From: Pedobacter ghigonis
GTDB lineage: Bacteria; Bacteroidota; Bacteroidia; Sphingobacteriales; Sphingobacteriaceae
Assembly: GCF_903166585.1 (NCBI RefSeq)
Contig: NZ_CAESCM010000023.1
Location: 1 to 64,000, forward strand
Length of the DNA: 64,000 nt
Reading direction: 5' to 3'
A program made the translations under genes and the position numbers. The notes below the pieces were generated by a model that was not told where the DNA came from, searched no databases, and saw nothing but the letters and a program-made list of their open reading frames with translations. Shown here in pieces: positions 33,835 through 43,758 of the stretch; position 1 is the first letter of the stretch; each line of letters starts with the position of its first letter.

Positions 33835-34125
33835 TTACTCCGGAAGCACCTCCAGTTTTGCAGCGATTTCAGTAATAATCGTCATGCTAAAGGTATGTCT
33901 GCCCGAAAGCCATCTTTTAATTTCATCGGGATTAACATCCAGGGCAATAGCCAGGTCTTGTTCTGATAACTCATTATTGGCAATTGCGGCTGCAGTTTTT
34001 GCCGCAACAGCAAGGTTTAGCTGCGATAAGCGTTCGATAGCAGGGTTTCCGGTTTCTTCCAGCCAGATAGCAACAAAATCGTTTTCTTCCATTCTATAAT
34101 CGTAATAATTGGTTTTCCAGCCCAT
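33835..34125 (-). CDS. Small HTH (XRE-like) DNA-binding protein
   Basis: 96 residues. Residues about 35-95 form a five-helix XRE-like fold: NNELSEQDLAIALDVNPDEI then KRWLSGRHTFSMTIITEIAA. This is close to HTH domains of antitoxin-type proteins, but no toxin gene is adjacent. The N-terminal 30 residues (MGWKTNYYDYRMEEND) are unusual; a start at the second Met (residue 12) is possible. It is convergent with the previous gene and divergent from the molybdopterin fusion. Confidence 0.7.
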   Translation of the reverse strand: MGWKTNYYDYRMEENDFVAIWLEETGNPAIERLSQLNLAVAAKTAAAIANNELSEQDLAIALDVNPDEIKRWLSGRHTFSMTIITEIAAKLEVLPE

Positions 34126-34342
34126 AACAGCCGGTTTATTCAGGCGGCAAATTTAACGATCCTCAGCCAATCATTACCATGCTTTTTCCATTTTTCGACT
34201 GGTAAATACGGAGATATCTGATTTATTTAGTTAATTTCAGGTTTTAACCTGCCTGCGATTAGCAATGATTGTGAAATAGCTGTTTTAAGCCTGGCAGGCG
34301 CTACATTCATAAAAAACGTTTCTTTCTCTTAAAATTGCGCCC

Positions 34343-36010
34343 ATGGTCCCGAATTTTTCAGCCGCAGAACAAGCCGTTCACTACCCCGCGGATCGACGAA
34401 CTTTTATTGGATTAAAACCACAGGTATGGTATATTTTAGCTATTGTATTAATGGCAACAATGGGCCTTGCCTGGTTACAATACTTAATATGGGGCCTGCC
34501 AGCGGATCCGGCACTAAGCCCTATACCTCATGAAAAGCTTGCTGTGGGCTTTCCTTGGTGGCTAAGGCTAAGCCATTGGGTAAATTTCTTTTTCTTAATT
34601 ACCATTATCAGGAGTGGTCTTTCTATATTGGCCGATCATCCGCGTTTATATTTTAACAACAGTTGCACACCGGGTTCTGAATGGGCCAAATTTACGCCAT
34701 TAAACATTCCGGCAGGGAAGGTGTGGACGGCTAAAGAAGATGCCCGTTATATTAGCCCGGTATTGGGCTTACCCGGGTACAGGCATACTGTTGGTTTAGC
34801 GCGTTGCTGGCATTTTATCAATGTGCCATTTTTCTTGTTAAATGGCGTTATATTTATCGTTTTGCTCTTTTCAACCGATCAGTGGCGTAAACTGGTGCCG
34901 ACCTCGTGGAGCATTATTCCCGATTCGTGGAGTGTATTTGTGCACTATGCTACTTTCAATATGCCCATAGAGCCGAACGGATTTTATCAGTATAACGCCC
35001 TGCAGCAAATATCTTATTTTGCCGTGCTGTTCTTGCTGGCACCTATCGCTATGCTCAGTGGGATGGCAATGTCGCCCGCCATCGAAAATCGTTTTCATTG
35101 GTTTCCAAAGATTTTTATTAACCGTCAGGGCGCGCGCTCTGTTCACTTTCTGGTGATGCTGGCTTACCTGGCCTTTCTGGTGGTGCATGTGGCCATGGTG
35201 GTGGCAACCGGGTTGGTTAGAAACATGAACCACATTGTTCAGGGTAGCGATAGCGAAACCGATCGGACGGGTTTATACTTTGGCATTGGCTTCCTTGTTT
35301 TTCTGGTTTTGTTTGCGGTATTTGCCCATTGGCTCTCCTGGCATAAGCCAAGGCTGCTGCAAAGGTTACAATCGATAATTAACGGCACACTTTGGGAGAA
35401 AACCATTAACAAGTTGAAACCTAAACTAACCTATCGCAAGGAGGATATAACCCCTTACTTTTGGGCCAATGGTAAAGTACCCGAATCGGCTGAATGGAAA
35501 GCGCTTGCTGCCAATAACTTTCATGATTTTAAGCTTAAAGTTGGTGGACTGGTAGAAAACCCAATGGATTTTTCGCTGGAAGAACTAAAAGCTTTAGGGC
35601 AGGATGAAAACATTACCATGCACCATTGCATTCAGGGCTGGTCGGGCATAGCAGAGTGGGGCGGTTTACCCATGAGCAAGCTTATTGCAACAGTAAAGCC
35701 GCATCCATCCGTTAAAACTGTTGTATTTTATTCTTTTGGCGAAGGTTTGTATGGCGGAGATTATTACGATACGCACACCCTCGATAATTGCCAGAAACCG
35801 GGTGCTTTACTGGCCTGGGAAATGAATTACGAACCCTTGACCGAACTTTATGGCGCTCCTTTACGCTTGCGGGTAGAAAACCAACTGGGCTATAAAATGG
35901 TAAAATGGATTGCCCGGATAGATTTTGTTACTTCGCACACTACAGTAGGTAAGGGGTACGGCGGTAAGAACGAAGACGACGAATATTTCGATTTACTGGC
36001 CAACACCTAA
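34343..36010 (+). CDS. Fused cytochrome b561-like / molybdopterin oxidoreductase
   Basis: 555 residues. The N-terminus has a twin-arginine-like word (R18-R19-T-F-I) before the first helix. About six membrane segments with paired His (LRLSHWVNF, RCWHFINVP, SVHFLVML, VVHVAMVV) make a diheme b-type domain to about residue 345. The C-terminal ~170 residues are a sulfite-oxidase/MsrP-type molybdopterin domain with the metal Cys in TMHHCIQGWSGIAEWGG. It looks like a one-chain version of an MsrPQ-type or sulfite-oxidising system that passes electrons between the quinone pool and an exported active site. The real substrate (methionine sulfoxide, sulfite or other) is open. It lies 11 bases before the TDT transporter. 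Confidence 0.88.
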   Translation: MVPNFSAAEQAVHYPADRRTFIGLKPQVWYILAIVLMATMGLAWLQYLIWGLPADPALSPIPHEKLAVGFPWWLRLSHWVNFFFLITIIRSGLSILADHPRLYFNNSCTPGSEWAKFTPLNIPAGKVWTAKEDARYISPVLGLPGYRHTVGLARCWHFINVPFFLLNGVIFIVLLFSTDQWRKLVPTSWSIIPDSWSVFVHYATFNMPIEPNGFYQYNALQQISYFAVLFLLAPIAMLSGMAMSPAIENRFHWFPKIFINRQGARSVHFLVMLAYLAFLVVHVAMVVATGLVRNMNHIVQGSDSETDRTGLYFGIGFLVFLVLFAVFAHWLSWHKPRLLQRLQSIINGTLWEKTINKLKPKLTYRKEDITPYFWANGKVPESAEWKALAANNFHDFKLKVGGLVENPMDFSLEELKALGQDENITMHHCIQGWSGIAEWGGLPMSKLIATVKPHPSVKTVVFYSFGEGLYGGDYYDTHTLDNCQKPGALLAWEMNYEPLTELYGAPLRLRVENQLGYKMVKWIARIDFVTSHTTVGKGYGGKNEDDEYFDLLANT

Positions 36011-36021
36011 ATCTGTACAAT

Positions 36022-37053
36022 ATGGGTTTAGCACAACGGATAAAAGAAATGCCACCGGCTTATTTCTCGATGGTAATGGCTACAGGTATAATTGGCATAG
36101 GCTTTTCTTTACAGGGATGGCCTCTGCTGGCTAAAATTTTCCTGCTTTTAAATCTAAGTATTTTTAGCGCATTGATTGCCGCTAACATTTACCGTTTTGT
36201 TCGGTTTTACACCGACATAAAGGCCGATTTTCATAGTTACGAACGGGGACCAGGTTTTTTAACCATTATAGCTGCCTGTTGCATTGTGGGCAATCAGTTT
36301 GTTTTAATAGGTTTCGATCCCGTAATCGCAATCATTTTGCTGTCTTTTGCTGGTGCAGTTTGGTTGTTTCTTGCTTATGGACTTTTCTTCAGCCTTACGG
36401 TTGCCCATCAAAAGAAAAGCTTAAAAGATGGCATAAACGGAGGCTGGCTGCTTTTTGTAGTTGCGCTTCAGGCGATATCGGGTTTAACCACGCTAATTGC
36501 CCGGGGAGACGAAAACTTAATTTTCATTTCGTTGTGTTTTTTCTCTGTTGGCGCTTTATTCTATTTGTATATCATGTCGCTGATTATTTACCGCATGTCT
36601 TTCTTCGAACTTCATGCGGCCGAATTGGGCGCTCCTTACTGGATTAACATGGGCGCAACAGCCATAACGGTACTGGCAGGTTGTATGTTAATGCATTTTG
36701 CAGGAGTATTGCCGGTAATTGCCGAAATTACGCCTTATTTAAAAGGAATAGTTGTGCTTTTTTGGGCTGCAGGTACCTGGTGGATTCCTTTATTGCTATT
36801 GCTGGGTGTTTGGAAACATGTAATCAAAAAGGTTAAAGTTCCGCTTACTGCCCAGGGCTACGATCCGGGTTACTGGTCGCTGGTTTTTCCTATCGGTATG
36901 TATTCGGTAAGCACATTCAGGTTAAACGAGGTGCTCCATATTAGCTTTCTGCCTTTTATTTCTACCTGTTTCTGTTTGTTTGCGGTAGCTGCATGGGCTG
37001 TGGTAATGACTGGTTTTTTGCGAAAACTGTTTAATTCAGCTCAAAAAGGTTAA
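36022..37053 (+). CDS. TDT-family transporter (SLAC1/TehA/Ssu1-type)
   Basis: 343 residues with about ten membrane segments. The N-terminal PPAYFSMVMATGIIGIG is the hallmark of the tellurite-resistance/dicarboxylate (TDT) family, which includes SLAC1 anion channels, TehA and the yeast sulfite pump Ssu1. It is 11 bases after the molybdopterin fusion. A sulfur-oxyanion or small-anion substrate would fit that partner, but this is inference from the neighbour. Convergent with the receiver gene, with only 16 bases between stops. Confidence 0.85.
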   Translation: MGLAQRIKEMPPAYFSMVMATGIIGIGFSLQGWPLLAKIFLLLNLSIFSALIAANIYRFVRFYTDIKADFHSYERGPGFLTIIAACCIVGNQFVLIGFDPVIAIILLSFAGAVWLFLAYGLFFSLTVAHQKKSLKDGINGGWLLFVVALQAISGLTTLIARGDENLIFISLCFFSVGALFYLYIMSLIIYRMSFFELHAAELGAPYWINMGATAITVLAGCMLMHFAGVLPVIAEITPYLKGIVVLFWAAGTWWIPLLLLLGVWKHVIKKVKVPLTAQGYDPGYWSLVFPIGMYSVSTFRLNEVLHISFLPFISTCFCLFAVAAWAVVMTGFLRKLFNSAQKG

Positions 37054-37069
37054 TTGCAAAACTTACAGT

Positions 37070-37438
37070 TTAGCAATTTGCGGTCTGAGGCAGGTAGCGG
37101 TTAACCATGGTGGTAAGTCTGGCAATATCAAAAGGTTTGCGCAAGTAGTTATTAAAGCCCATTTTTCGGTAAGTAAGGTCGATGTCGGGATTACAACTCG
37201 ACGCAATGAGCGTGGTATGAGGGCATAAAGTTCGGATAACCCTGCACAACCGCGCAGGCCTCAGAAGATCCTGAAAACAATCCATAATAATCAGATCGGG
37301 AGCATAGCTTACTACTGCTGTAGCCAGATCACCATCCCAGTATGGAAGCGTTTTTACCTCGCAACCTTCCTCAGATAATATGAGGCTTATGATTTCAAAA
37401 ATAGCAACATCTGGTTCGTGAAGATATATCCTTTTCAT
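37070..37438 (-). CDS. Single-domain response regulator receiver
   Basis: 122 residues covering only a receiver domain. The acidic residues E8/D10, phospho-acceptor D53 (LIIMDCFQD), S80/S81 and K101 (NNYLRKPFD) are present. No output domain follows. The acidic pair is less regular than usual (HEPD). It could accept phosphate from an orphan kinase such as the PAS kinase at 28618-30144; that is a guess. Confidence 0.88.
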   Translation of the reverse strand: MKRIYLHEPDVAIFEIISLILSEEGCEVKTLPYWDGDLATAVVSYAPDLIIMDCFQDLLRPARLCRVIRTLCPHTTLIASSCNPDIDLTYRKMGFNNYLRKPFDIARLTTMVNRYLPQTANC

Positions 37439-37584
37439 GGTAGTCCTCCGAAAAAGATAGATCCCATACGTCCGGCGGGAATATTTTAAGGATATTACAA
37501 TATAGCCAAAATAAGCTTACAAAACCAATTTTTGGGCAATATAATTTACTCGCTGCTAATACAATATGCTTTAATTTACGCCCT

Positions 37585-40014
37585 TTATTTGATCGAGGTT
37601 AATGTTAACCAGGCATCTGGAAGTCCTGGCGAACTTACCTCCAGTTTAATGTCGCCTGCTTTAGCCGAACTTTTCAAAACTACCAATGCACGGCCGTTCC
37701 AGGCTTTTCTTTCCTTAGCCGTGTAAGGTGTAATGTCTTTAAGATTGGCATTATCTGTAGCCACAATGCTTGCAGGTCCGGATAATTTAAAAGTTAAGTT
37801 ATGTTCTGCATCCGGCCTGATATTTCCTTGCTTATCTACTATTTCTACCGTAACAAAAGAAAGGTCCTGCGCATTTGCGTAAAGCTTTTTTCGATCGGCC
37901 TTTAGTTTTATCTGTGCAGCCTGACCGCTGGTGTTTAAAATAACCGCTTCTTTTTCTTGTCCATTTAGTAGCCCCACAGCTTTTAACTGGCCTGGCTGAT
38001 AGGCGAGGGGGAATGTTGCTTTAAATTGTTGGTTTACCGTTGTTGCTTGTTCTCCAATTAACTTGTTATTGAGGTACAGTCGTACAGCAGGGTATTTGCT
38101 GTAAACTTCTATCTGTATTTCCTTGCCCTCGTAACCTGGCCAGGTCCAGCTTTCCCATGTTGGCCAAACCGACCACATGGTTTCTTTAATCGAGCCATTA
38201 GCCGGATTCGGCTCTCTTACAGCCATGTAAATTTTTTCGTTGTCATTGTATAACATGCTTCGGTAGTGCGAAATTGGCTTTCTCCAGCCAGTTAAATCAA
38301 TATCTCCACAATAAGCACCATGCCAGGGAAATAAATCACGCTCCCAATGTTGTCCTGCCAGTTCGCCTGGGTAAAAATAACGTCCAATTCCGGATTCGCC
38401 AAGGTAGTCCATGGCAGTCCAGACAAAGTCGCCGATGATATAATTGTTTTGCTGTACCAGCTCCCAGTTGGCAAAAGCATCTCTCGGATAGGATTCGGTT
38501 TGTACAATGATGCGCGAGGGCACCCGCTTATGGTCTGCTGTGGCATGGTGCAGCTGGTAGTTATATCCGGCCACATCGTGGGCTGCCATTAGCGGATCAA
38601 ACATTTCCCAATCTTTATCCCAGGTGGTCATCGCCGAAGTTACTGGCCTGGTCTGATCATGTTTCTTTACATAGGATGATAGTAGTTTGGCTGTTTCAAC
38701 TGCCTGGGCTTCCTTTCGCTCAATAATTTCATTGCCAATGCTCCAGATAATGATGGCGGGGTGGTTGCGATCGCGTTTAACCATTGCCGCAATATCGCGT
38801 TCAGACCAATCGTTAAAATATAAAGCATAGTCATATTTGTTTTTTCCGGTGCGCCATCCGTCAAACGCCTCATCAATAACCAAAAGACCAAGCTTATCGC
38901 AGGCATCTAAAAAAGCCGGCGAAGGTGGGTTATGGGAAGTACGCACAGCGTTAAATCCTGCTGCCTTCAGTAGTTCTGCCTTTCTTTCCTCAGCGCGGTC
39001 AAATGCTGCTGCACCCAGGCTTCCATTATCGTGGTGTACACAACCACCATTTAGCTTGATGGTTTTCCCGTTCAGCTCAAATCCTTTGGTTGGGCTGAAC
39101 CGTATAGAGCGGATGCCAAAATTTTGTACTTCTTTGTCTAATAGTTTTTTATTATCCTTAATCTCAACTATTGCATCATACAGGTTTGGTGTTTTTATAT
39201 CCCACAAAAGTGGCTTATTCAGTGCCAAATTTTCGGTTATGCTGTTTGAACTACGCGGTTGAAGCTTAACCTGTACTGTTTTGGTTGCAGCTTTGCGGTG
39301 GCTTTTATCGTAAATTGAAATGGATACGGCTACATTTTTTGACTGGTCGGTATCGTTATTTAACCTGGCCTCAACCCGAACAGTAGCTTTTTTGGTGCTT
39401 ACTGCAGGAGTGGTGACAAAAACACCCCATTGATCGAAATGTACAGGATCATTACTCATGAGCCATACGTGGCGATAAATCCCTGAGCCGCTATACCAGC
39501 GCGAATTTTTTTGTTGCGCATTATCTACACGCACCGCTATGGTATTTTTAGTGCCGTATTTCAAATACGGACTCAGATCGTAGCTAAATGAAGAATATCC
39601 GTAAAGGTAAACACCAAGCGATTTGCCATTTATAAAAACCTCCGCATTCATGTAAACTCCTTCAAAATAAACAGCTATCTTTTTGTTTTTCCAGTTAGCG
39701 GGTAACGAGAAGGCTTTTCGGTACCAGCCTATGCCTGCCGGAAAGTATCCGCCGTCATTGCCCATTGGATTTTTTGCATCTATCTTACCTTCAATGCTCC
39801 AGTCGTGTGGCAAATCGAGCGTACGCCAGTTTTGGTCATCCAGTTCAGCCGCACTGAAGTTAGCTGATTTATCTGCCAGATTAAATTTCCATCCATAATC
39901 AAAAAGCTGCTTATCGCCGTTAAAAGCTTGCTGTGCACTTGATTTTAGCGCTATAAGCATCAACAAAACGATTACAGCCGGATAATGAAGACCTGGATAA
40001 GCATATCTTTTCAT
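37585..40014 (-). CDS. Secreted glycoside hydrolase family 2 enzyme
   Basis: 809 residues. A signal peptide (cleavage near LKSSAQQ) shows export. The GH2 order is sugar-binding jelly roll (about 60-190; FEGVYMNAEVFINGKSLG), immunoglobulin-like domain (about 195-300), TIM barrel (about 305-600), then C-terminal Ig-like domains with a DUF4982-like region. The acid/base Glu is in IIIWSIGNEIIE and the nucleophile Glu in IVQTESYPRD. Activity is likely beta-galactosidase or beta-glucuronidase/mannosidase-like on oligosaccharides; sugar specificity cannot be read here. It stands alone with no SusCD beside it. Confidence 0.94.
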   Translation of the reverse strand: MKRYAYPGLHYPAVIVLLMLIALKSSAQQAFNGDKQLFDYGWKFNLADKSANFSAAELDDQNWRTLDLPHDWSIEGKIDAKNPMGNDGGYFPAGIGWYRKAFSLPANWKNKKIAVYFEGVYMNAEVFINGKSLGVYLYGYSSFSYDLSPYLKYGTKNTIAVRVDNAQQKNSRWYSGSGIYRHVWLMSNDPVHFDQWGVFVTTPAVSTKKATVRVEARLNNDTDQSKNVAVSISIYDKSHRKAATKTVQVKLQPRSSNSITENLALNKPLLWDIKTPNLYDAIVEIKDNKKLLDKEVQNFGIRSIRFSPTKGFELNGKTIKLNGGCVHHDNGSLGAAAFDRAEERKAELLKAAGFNAVRTSHNPPSPAFLDACDKLGLLVIDEAFDGWRTGKNKYDYALYFNDWSERDIAAMVKRDRNHPAIIIWSIGNEIIERKEAQAVETAKLLSSYVKKHDQTRPVTSAMTTWDKDWEMFDPLMAAHDVAGYNYQLHHATADHKRVPSRIIVQTESYPRDAFANWELVQQNNYIIGDFVWTAMDYLGESGIGRYFYPGELAGQHWERDLFPWHGAYCGDIDLTGWRKPISHYRSMLYNDNEKIYMAVREPNPANGSIKETMWSVWPTWESWTWPGYEGKEIQIEVYSKYPAVRLYLNNKLIGEQATTVNQQFKATFPLAYQPGQLKAVGLLNGQEKEAVILNTSGQAAQIKLKADRKKLYANAQDLSFVTVEIVDKQGNIRPDAEHNLTFKLSGPASIVATDNANLKDITPYTAKERKAWNGRALVVLKSSAKAGDIKLEVSSPGLPDAWLTLTSIK

Positions 40015-40318
40015 TGTAAAATGGGTTTATACATGGTTAAGGCATGAAGATACAAATAATAAGCGTTGTATGTACGTTTAAAATTTGAAATACAATCTGG
40101 CTATTTGCAGCAATCAGCTGGTTAATGAATGTACAGTTGATTTATTTGAAAAATGAAGAAGATATCCAGCGGAGCTGTTTGTATTGAATGGATTACAGCC
40201 TTTAATGTGCTGCTGTTTTTAAGAGAGAGGAGAAGTTCTGAACCAGAGATGAGCAGATCGGTGTTTAAACTTTGATGTTTTTTGAGCCGAATAAAAAAAT
40301 CTATTCGGCCCTTTAAAC

Positions 40319-40423
40319 TTAAAACCGCCTTTCTCGGCCTTTGTTACGAAGTAATTCGATCAAAATACCGAAACCAGAAAGTAGTGAGAATACGCCGATG
40401 ATTAGGTTGGTTCTGTCATCCAT
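40319..40423 (-). CDS. Possible 34-residue membrane peptide
   Basis: The frame runs from the ATG at 40423 to TAA: MDDRTNLIIGVFSLLSGFGI, then a Leu/Ile-rich end and a basic tail (RNKGRERRF). It has one hydrophobic helix with a charged flank, like many real small membrane proteins. A GCCGAATA/TATTCGGC hairpin (about 40286-40310) follows its stop. There is no clear promoter. The rest of the 621-base gap holds no other convincing feature; a plus-strand 40-codon frame at 40153-40275 looks random. Confidence 0.5.
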   Translation of the reverse strand: MDDRTNLIIGVFSLLSGFGILIELLRNKGRERRF

Positions 40424-40668
40424 GAAGTTTTTAGTTTAGGTTTTCAAGATATAAACTTCAGATGACATTAAAAAGACATTTTACGAAAAAAGAGCAAAAA
40501 AGAGTAAAAAAAATTCGTAAGCTTAAATCCTGACTTAAGCTACACACACGATTTTGCACTTTCCTTAGCCTCAATTACCAGATTTTAAAAACCATTATTT
40601 GTGGTAAAGGTTTCTTTAATAGCCGTTTCAGTTTAATGGCATTTAACATTTGGTTTAAACAAAAAACG

Positions 40669-43362
40669 ATGAGTTTACAGGCCTACAATCAAAAACGGGA
40701 TTTTAAAAAGACCACTGAGCCTAAGGCTGGAATAAGCAAAGATAGTAAAAGGCTGATGTTTGTGGTGCAAAAGCACGACGCTTCCAGACTCCATTACGAT
40801 TTCCGACTGGAGATGGGCGGTGTTTTGAAAAGCTGGGCAGTACCCAAAGGTCCATCGCTCGATCCTAAGATTAAACACCTGGCCATGATGGTAGAAGATC
40901 ATCCTTTCGATTACCGCAATTTTGAAGGGATTATTCCAAAAGGAGAATATGGTGGCGGAACTGTGATTGTTTGGGATCAGGGCTGGTACGAAACCATCAC
41001 CGATATTAAAGGAAAGAAAGCACAGGAGAATAATTTGCTTAAAGAGCTGGCTAAAGGTTCGGTTAAAGTGCGTTTGCATGGTCAGAAATTAAATGGGGAG
41101 TTTGCGTTGGTAAAAACCAAAGGCATGGGAGAGAATGCCTGGCTGCTGATTAAACATGATGACGAGTATGCTTCTAAAAAGGACATTACTAAGCAGGATG
41201 GATCTGTACTGTCGGGAAAAACCCTGGCAGTAATGGAAGAAACCAGTGAGAAAGTATGGAAATCGGGGAAGGAGCAAAAGCTGAGCACTGATAAATTAGC
41301 TAAAGTTGTTAAAAATAAAAAGGGCAGGGATGAGGGGCAGAATGCAGCACCTGATGTTGCCAAACTACTCCGCAATGCTCCTAAATCGGCTATACTGAAA
41401 AACATAAAACCCATGCTGGCCACTTTGGTTGATAGCGCTTTTGATGATGAAGACTGGCAATATGAAGTGAAATGGGATGGTTACCGGGCGCTTGCTTTTT
41501 TAAACAAGGATAAAGTAGAGCTGCTTTCGAGAAATAAAAAATCATTTAACGAAAAATTCTATCCCATTTACGAACTGCTGAAATCGTTGAAAATCAATGC
41601 GGTTTTAGATGGCGAGGTGCTGGTATTGAATGATAAAGGCATTTCGAACTTTGGCCAGCTTCAAAACTGGAGAAATGAAGCCGACGGGACACTGATTTAT
41701 TGCGTTTTCGATATTTTGTGGTACAATGGTAAAGACCTTACCGGACTCACTTTAGTAGAACGACAGACTATATTGAAGGAGATATTGCCTCAAACCAACG
41801 ATAGTATCCGTCTTTCTAAAGTATTTGATACCAGTGGAATTGAGTTTTTTAAGGCTGCCGAAAAGATAGGGCTGGAAGGAATTATAGCCAAACGTAAATC
41901 TTCTGTTTATACCCTAAACAATCGGTCTAAAGACTGGCTCAAAATAAAAATCAGCAAAAGACAGGAGGTGATTATTGCAGGTTTTACCAAAAACAAGGCT
42001 ACTTCCAAATCTTTCAGTTCGCTTATACTGGCCGTTTACAAAAAAGGGAAACTAAGTTTTGCCGGCAAGGTAGGTACAGGATTTTCTGATCAGCAACAAA
42101 AACAGATGATGAAAATGTTCGAGCGCTACATAAGCAAGAAGAGTCCGTTCGAAGTTGTTCCGGATGTTAATAAGCGTTCTAGATTTCAATGGATGCAGCC
42201 TGATGCAGCGATAACCTGGATGAAAGCCGAACTGGTTGCTGAAGTTGAGTTTACCGAAATTACCAGTGAAGGTGTGTTCAGGCATCCCTCATTTAAAGGT
42301 ATGCGCGAAGATAAAAAGGCTAAAGAAGTAGTAAGAGAAGAAGCAGAACCTACTGAAGATATTATTGAAAAAGATGATGATAAAAAAATAGTAAACAAAG
42401 AGATATCAAAAATGGATTCAAGCGGATTGTTGAATGCTAAAGGAGACAGACAGGAAATAAGAATAAAAGGGAAAACCCTCGAGTTTAATCACCTTTCTAA
42501 AGTTTACTGGCCTGGTGAGGGGATAACCAAGCGCGATTTGTTAAATTATTATGCCGATGTTGCCGAATACATGTTGCCATATTTAAAAGATAGGCCGCAA
42601 TCGTTAAACCGTTTTCCGGGCGGGATAAAAGGCAAGCCATTTTACCAGAAAGATGTTAAAGGCAAGGCACCCGACTGGGCAAAAACTTTTCCTTACTCAA
42701 CTGGCGATGGCGAGAAAAAGGAATACCTGCTGGGCAACGATCTGGCTACGCTTTTATGGATGGTATCGTTAGGTTGTATTGAAATCAATCCCTGGTTTTC
42801 GCGGGCTAAAAAGCCCGATTATCCTGATTATTGTGTGATTGATCTCGATCCCGATCAACAGGATTTTGACCAGGTTATTGTTGCAGCGTTGCAGGTAAAG
42901 GAAGTGCTGGATGCCATCGATGTGCCCAGTTATCCTAAAACCTCTGGGTCGACGGGCATTCACATCTATATTCCGATGGGAGCGAAGTACACCTATGAGC
43001 AAACTCAGCTTTTTGCCCGCATTGTTGTAGAGGCTGTTCATGCTGCTTTGCCCGAATTTACGACGCTTAAGCGCAGTATAGCGGCCAGGAAAGGGAAAAT
43101 GTATCTCGATTTTTTACAAAACCGGCCAGGCGCAACCATTGCAGGACCATATTCGGTAAGGCCAAAGCCCGGCGCAACTGTTTCCATGCCATTAGCATGG
43201 GATGAGGTAAAACCAGGCTTAAAGATGAAAGATTTTACCATTTTTAATACCATGGCCAGATTAAAGGAAAAAGGCGATCTTTTTAAAGGTGTGCTGGGCA
43301 AGGGGATTGATCTGAAAAAAGCCATTCAGAAAGCTAAAGTTGGCCCTGGTGCGGTATGCTGA
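40669..43362 (+). CDS. ligD: Multidomain NHEJ DNA ligase LigD
   Basis: 897 residues from the ATG at 40669; an upstream in-frame ATG at 40636 adds 11 residues and is less likely. Domain order is 3'-phosphoesterase (about 10-170; HDASRLHYDFRLE, IPKGEYGGGTV), ATP-dependent ligase with adenylated K268 (YEVKWDGYRA) plus OB fold (about 240-560), and polymerase/primase domain (about 610-890; VIDLDPDQQDF, KTSGSTGIHIYIP). This PE-LIG-POL order is that of Pseudomonas-type enzymes. It repairs double-strand breaks with Ku, encoded 396 bases downstream. The last codons lie within a tandem repeat. Confidence 0.97.
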   Translation: MSLQAYNQKRDFKKTTEPKAGISKDSKRLMFVVQKHDASRLHYDFRLEMGGVLKSWAVPKGPSLDPKIKHLAMMVEDHPFDYRNFEGIIPKGEYGGGTVIVWDQGWYETITDIKGKKAQENNLLKELAKGSVKVRLHGQKLNGEFALVKTKGMGENAWLLIKHDDEYASKKDITKQDGSVLSGKTLAVMEETSEKVWKSGKEQKLSTDKLAKVVKNKKGRDEGQNAAPDVAKLLRNAPKSAILKNIKPMLATLVDSAFDDEDWQYEVKWDGYRALAFLNKDKVELLSRNKKSFNEKFYPIYELLKSLKINAVLDGEVLVLNDKGISNFGQLQNWRNEADGTLIYCVFDILWYNGKDLTGLTLVERQTILKEILPQTNDSIRLSKVFDTSGIEFFKAAEKIGLEGIIAKRKSSVYTLNNRSKDWLKIKISKRQEVIIAGFTKNKATSKSFSSLILAVYKKGKLSFAGKVGTGFSDQQQKQMMKMFERYISKKSPFEVVPDVNKRSRFQWMQPDAAITWMKAELVAEVEFTEITSEGVFRHPSFKGMREDKKAKEVVREEAEPTEDIIEKDDDKKIVNKEISKMDSSGLLNAKGDRQEIRIKGKTLEFNHLSKVYWPGEGITKRDLLNYYADVAEYMLPYLKDRPQSLNRFPGGIKGKPFYQKDVKGKAPDWAKTFPYSTGDGEKKEYLLGNDLATLLWMVSLGCIEINPWFSRAKKPDYPDYCVIDLDPDQQDFDQVIVAALQVKEVLDAIDVPSYPKTSGSTGIHIYIPMGAKYTYEQTQLFARIVVEAVHAALPEFTTLKRSIAARKGKMYLDFLQNRPGATIAGPYSVRPKPGATVSMPLAWDEVKPGLKMKDFTIFNTMARLKEKGDLFKGVLGKGIDLKKAIQKAKVGPGAVC

Positions 43363-43728
43363 ACTTCTGCCAAGTCGGATGTTTAGCTACCGAACCTGAT
43401 GCAGAAAGCTGGTCGGTGCGGACACCGACCAGTAGATCAACGCTATCGGTTGGTGTCCGCACCGACCGAAACAGATAATCTGTAGCTGATCCACAGCTCA
43501 AAGCAATTGGCCTCGCCTGTGCGGTATGCTGAACCTCTGCCAGATCGGATGTTTAGCTACCGAACCTGATGCAGAAAGCTGGTTGGTGCGGACATCGACC
43601 AGTAGATGAAAATAAGAGTTCCTGAAACAAGTTCAGGAAGACGATCGTATGAGATAAACGCTATCGGTTGGTGTCCGCACCGACCGAAACGTAGCTAACC
43701 CACAACTCAAAACAATCGGCTTCGCCTG
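43349..43728. repeat. Tandem duplication of a ~170-bp unit overlapping the ligD 3' end
   Basis: Unit 1 (43349-43518) starts with the last codons of ligD (GTGCGGTATGCTGA). Unit 2 (43519-43728) starts with the same bases outside any gene and differs by scattered changes and a ~47-base insertion. Each unit holds a long inverted repeat (GGTCGGTGCGGACACC, later GGTGTCCGCACCGACC). The insertion contains a hairpin, TTCCTGAA-CAAG-TTCAGGAA in outline. The whole ligD-ku gap is filled by it. Confidence 0.85.
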
Positions 43729-43758
43729 ACTGTTAGTATTGAAGCTTAAAATATAGTT

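Noticed and set aside
40153..40275. Plus-strand 40-codon frame beginning MKKISSGAVC.
   Set aside because: No promoter or plausible ribosome site and mixed composition without clear features; likely chance.
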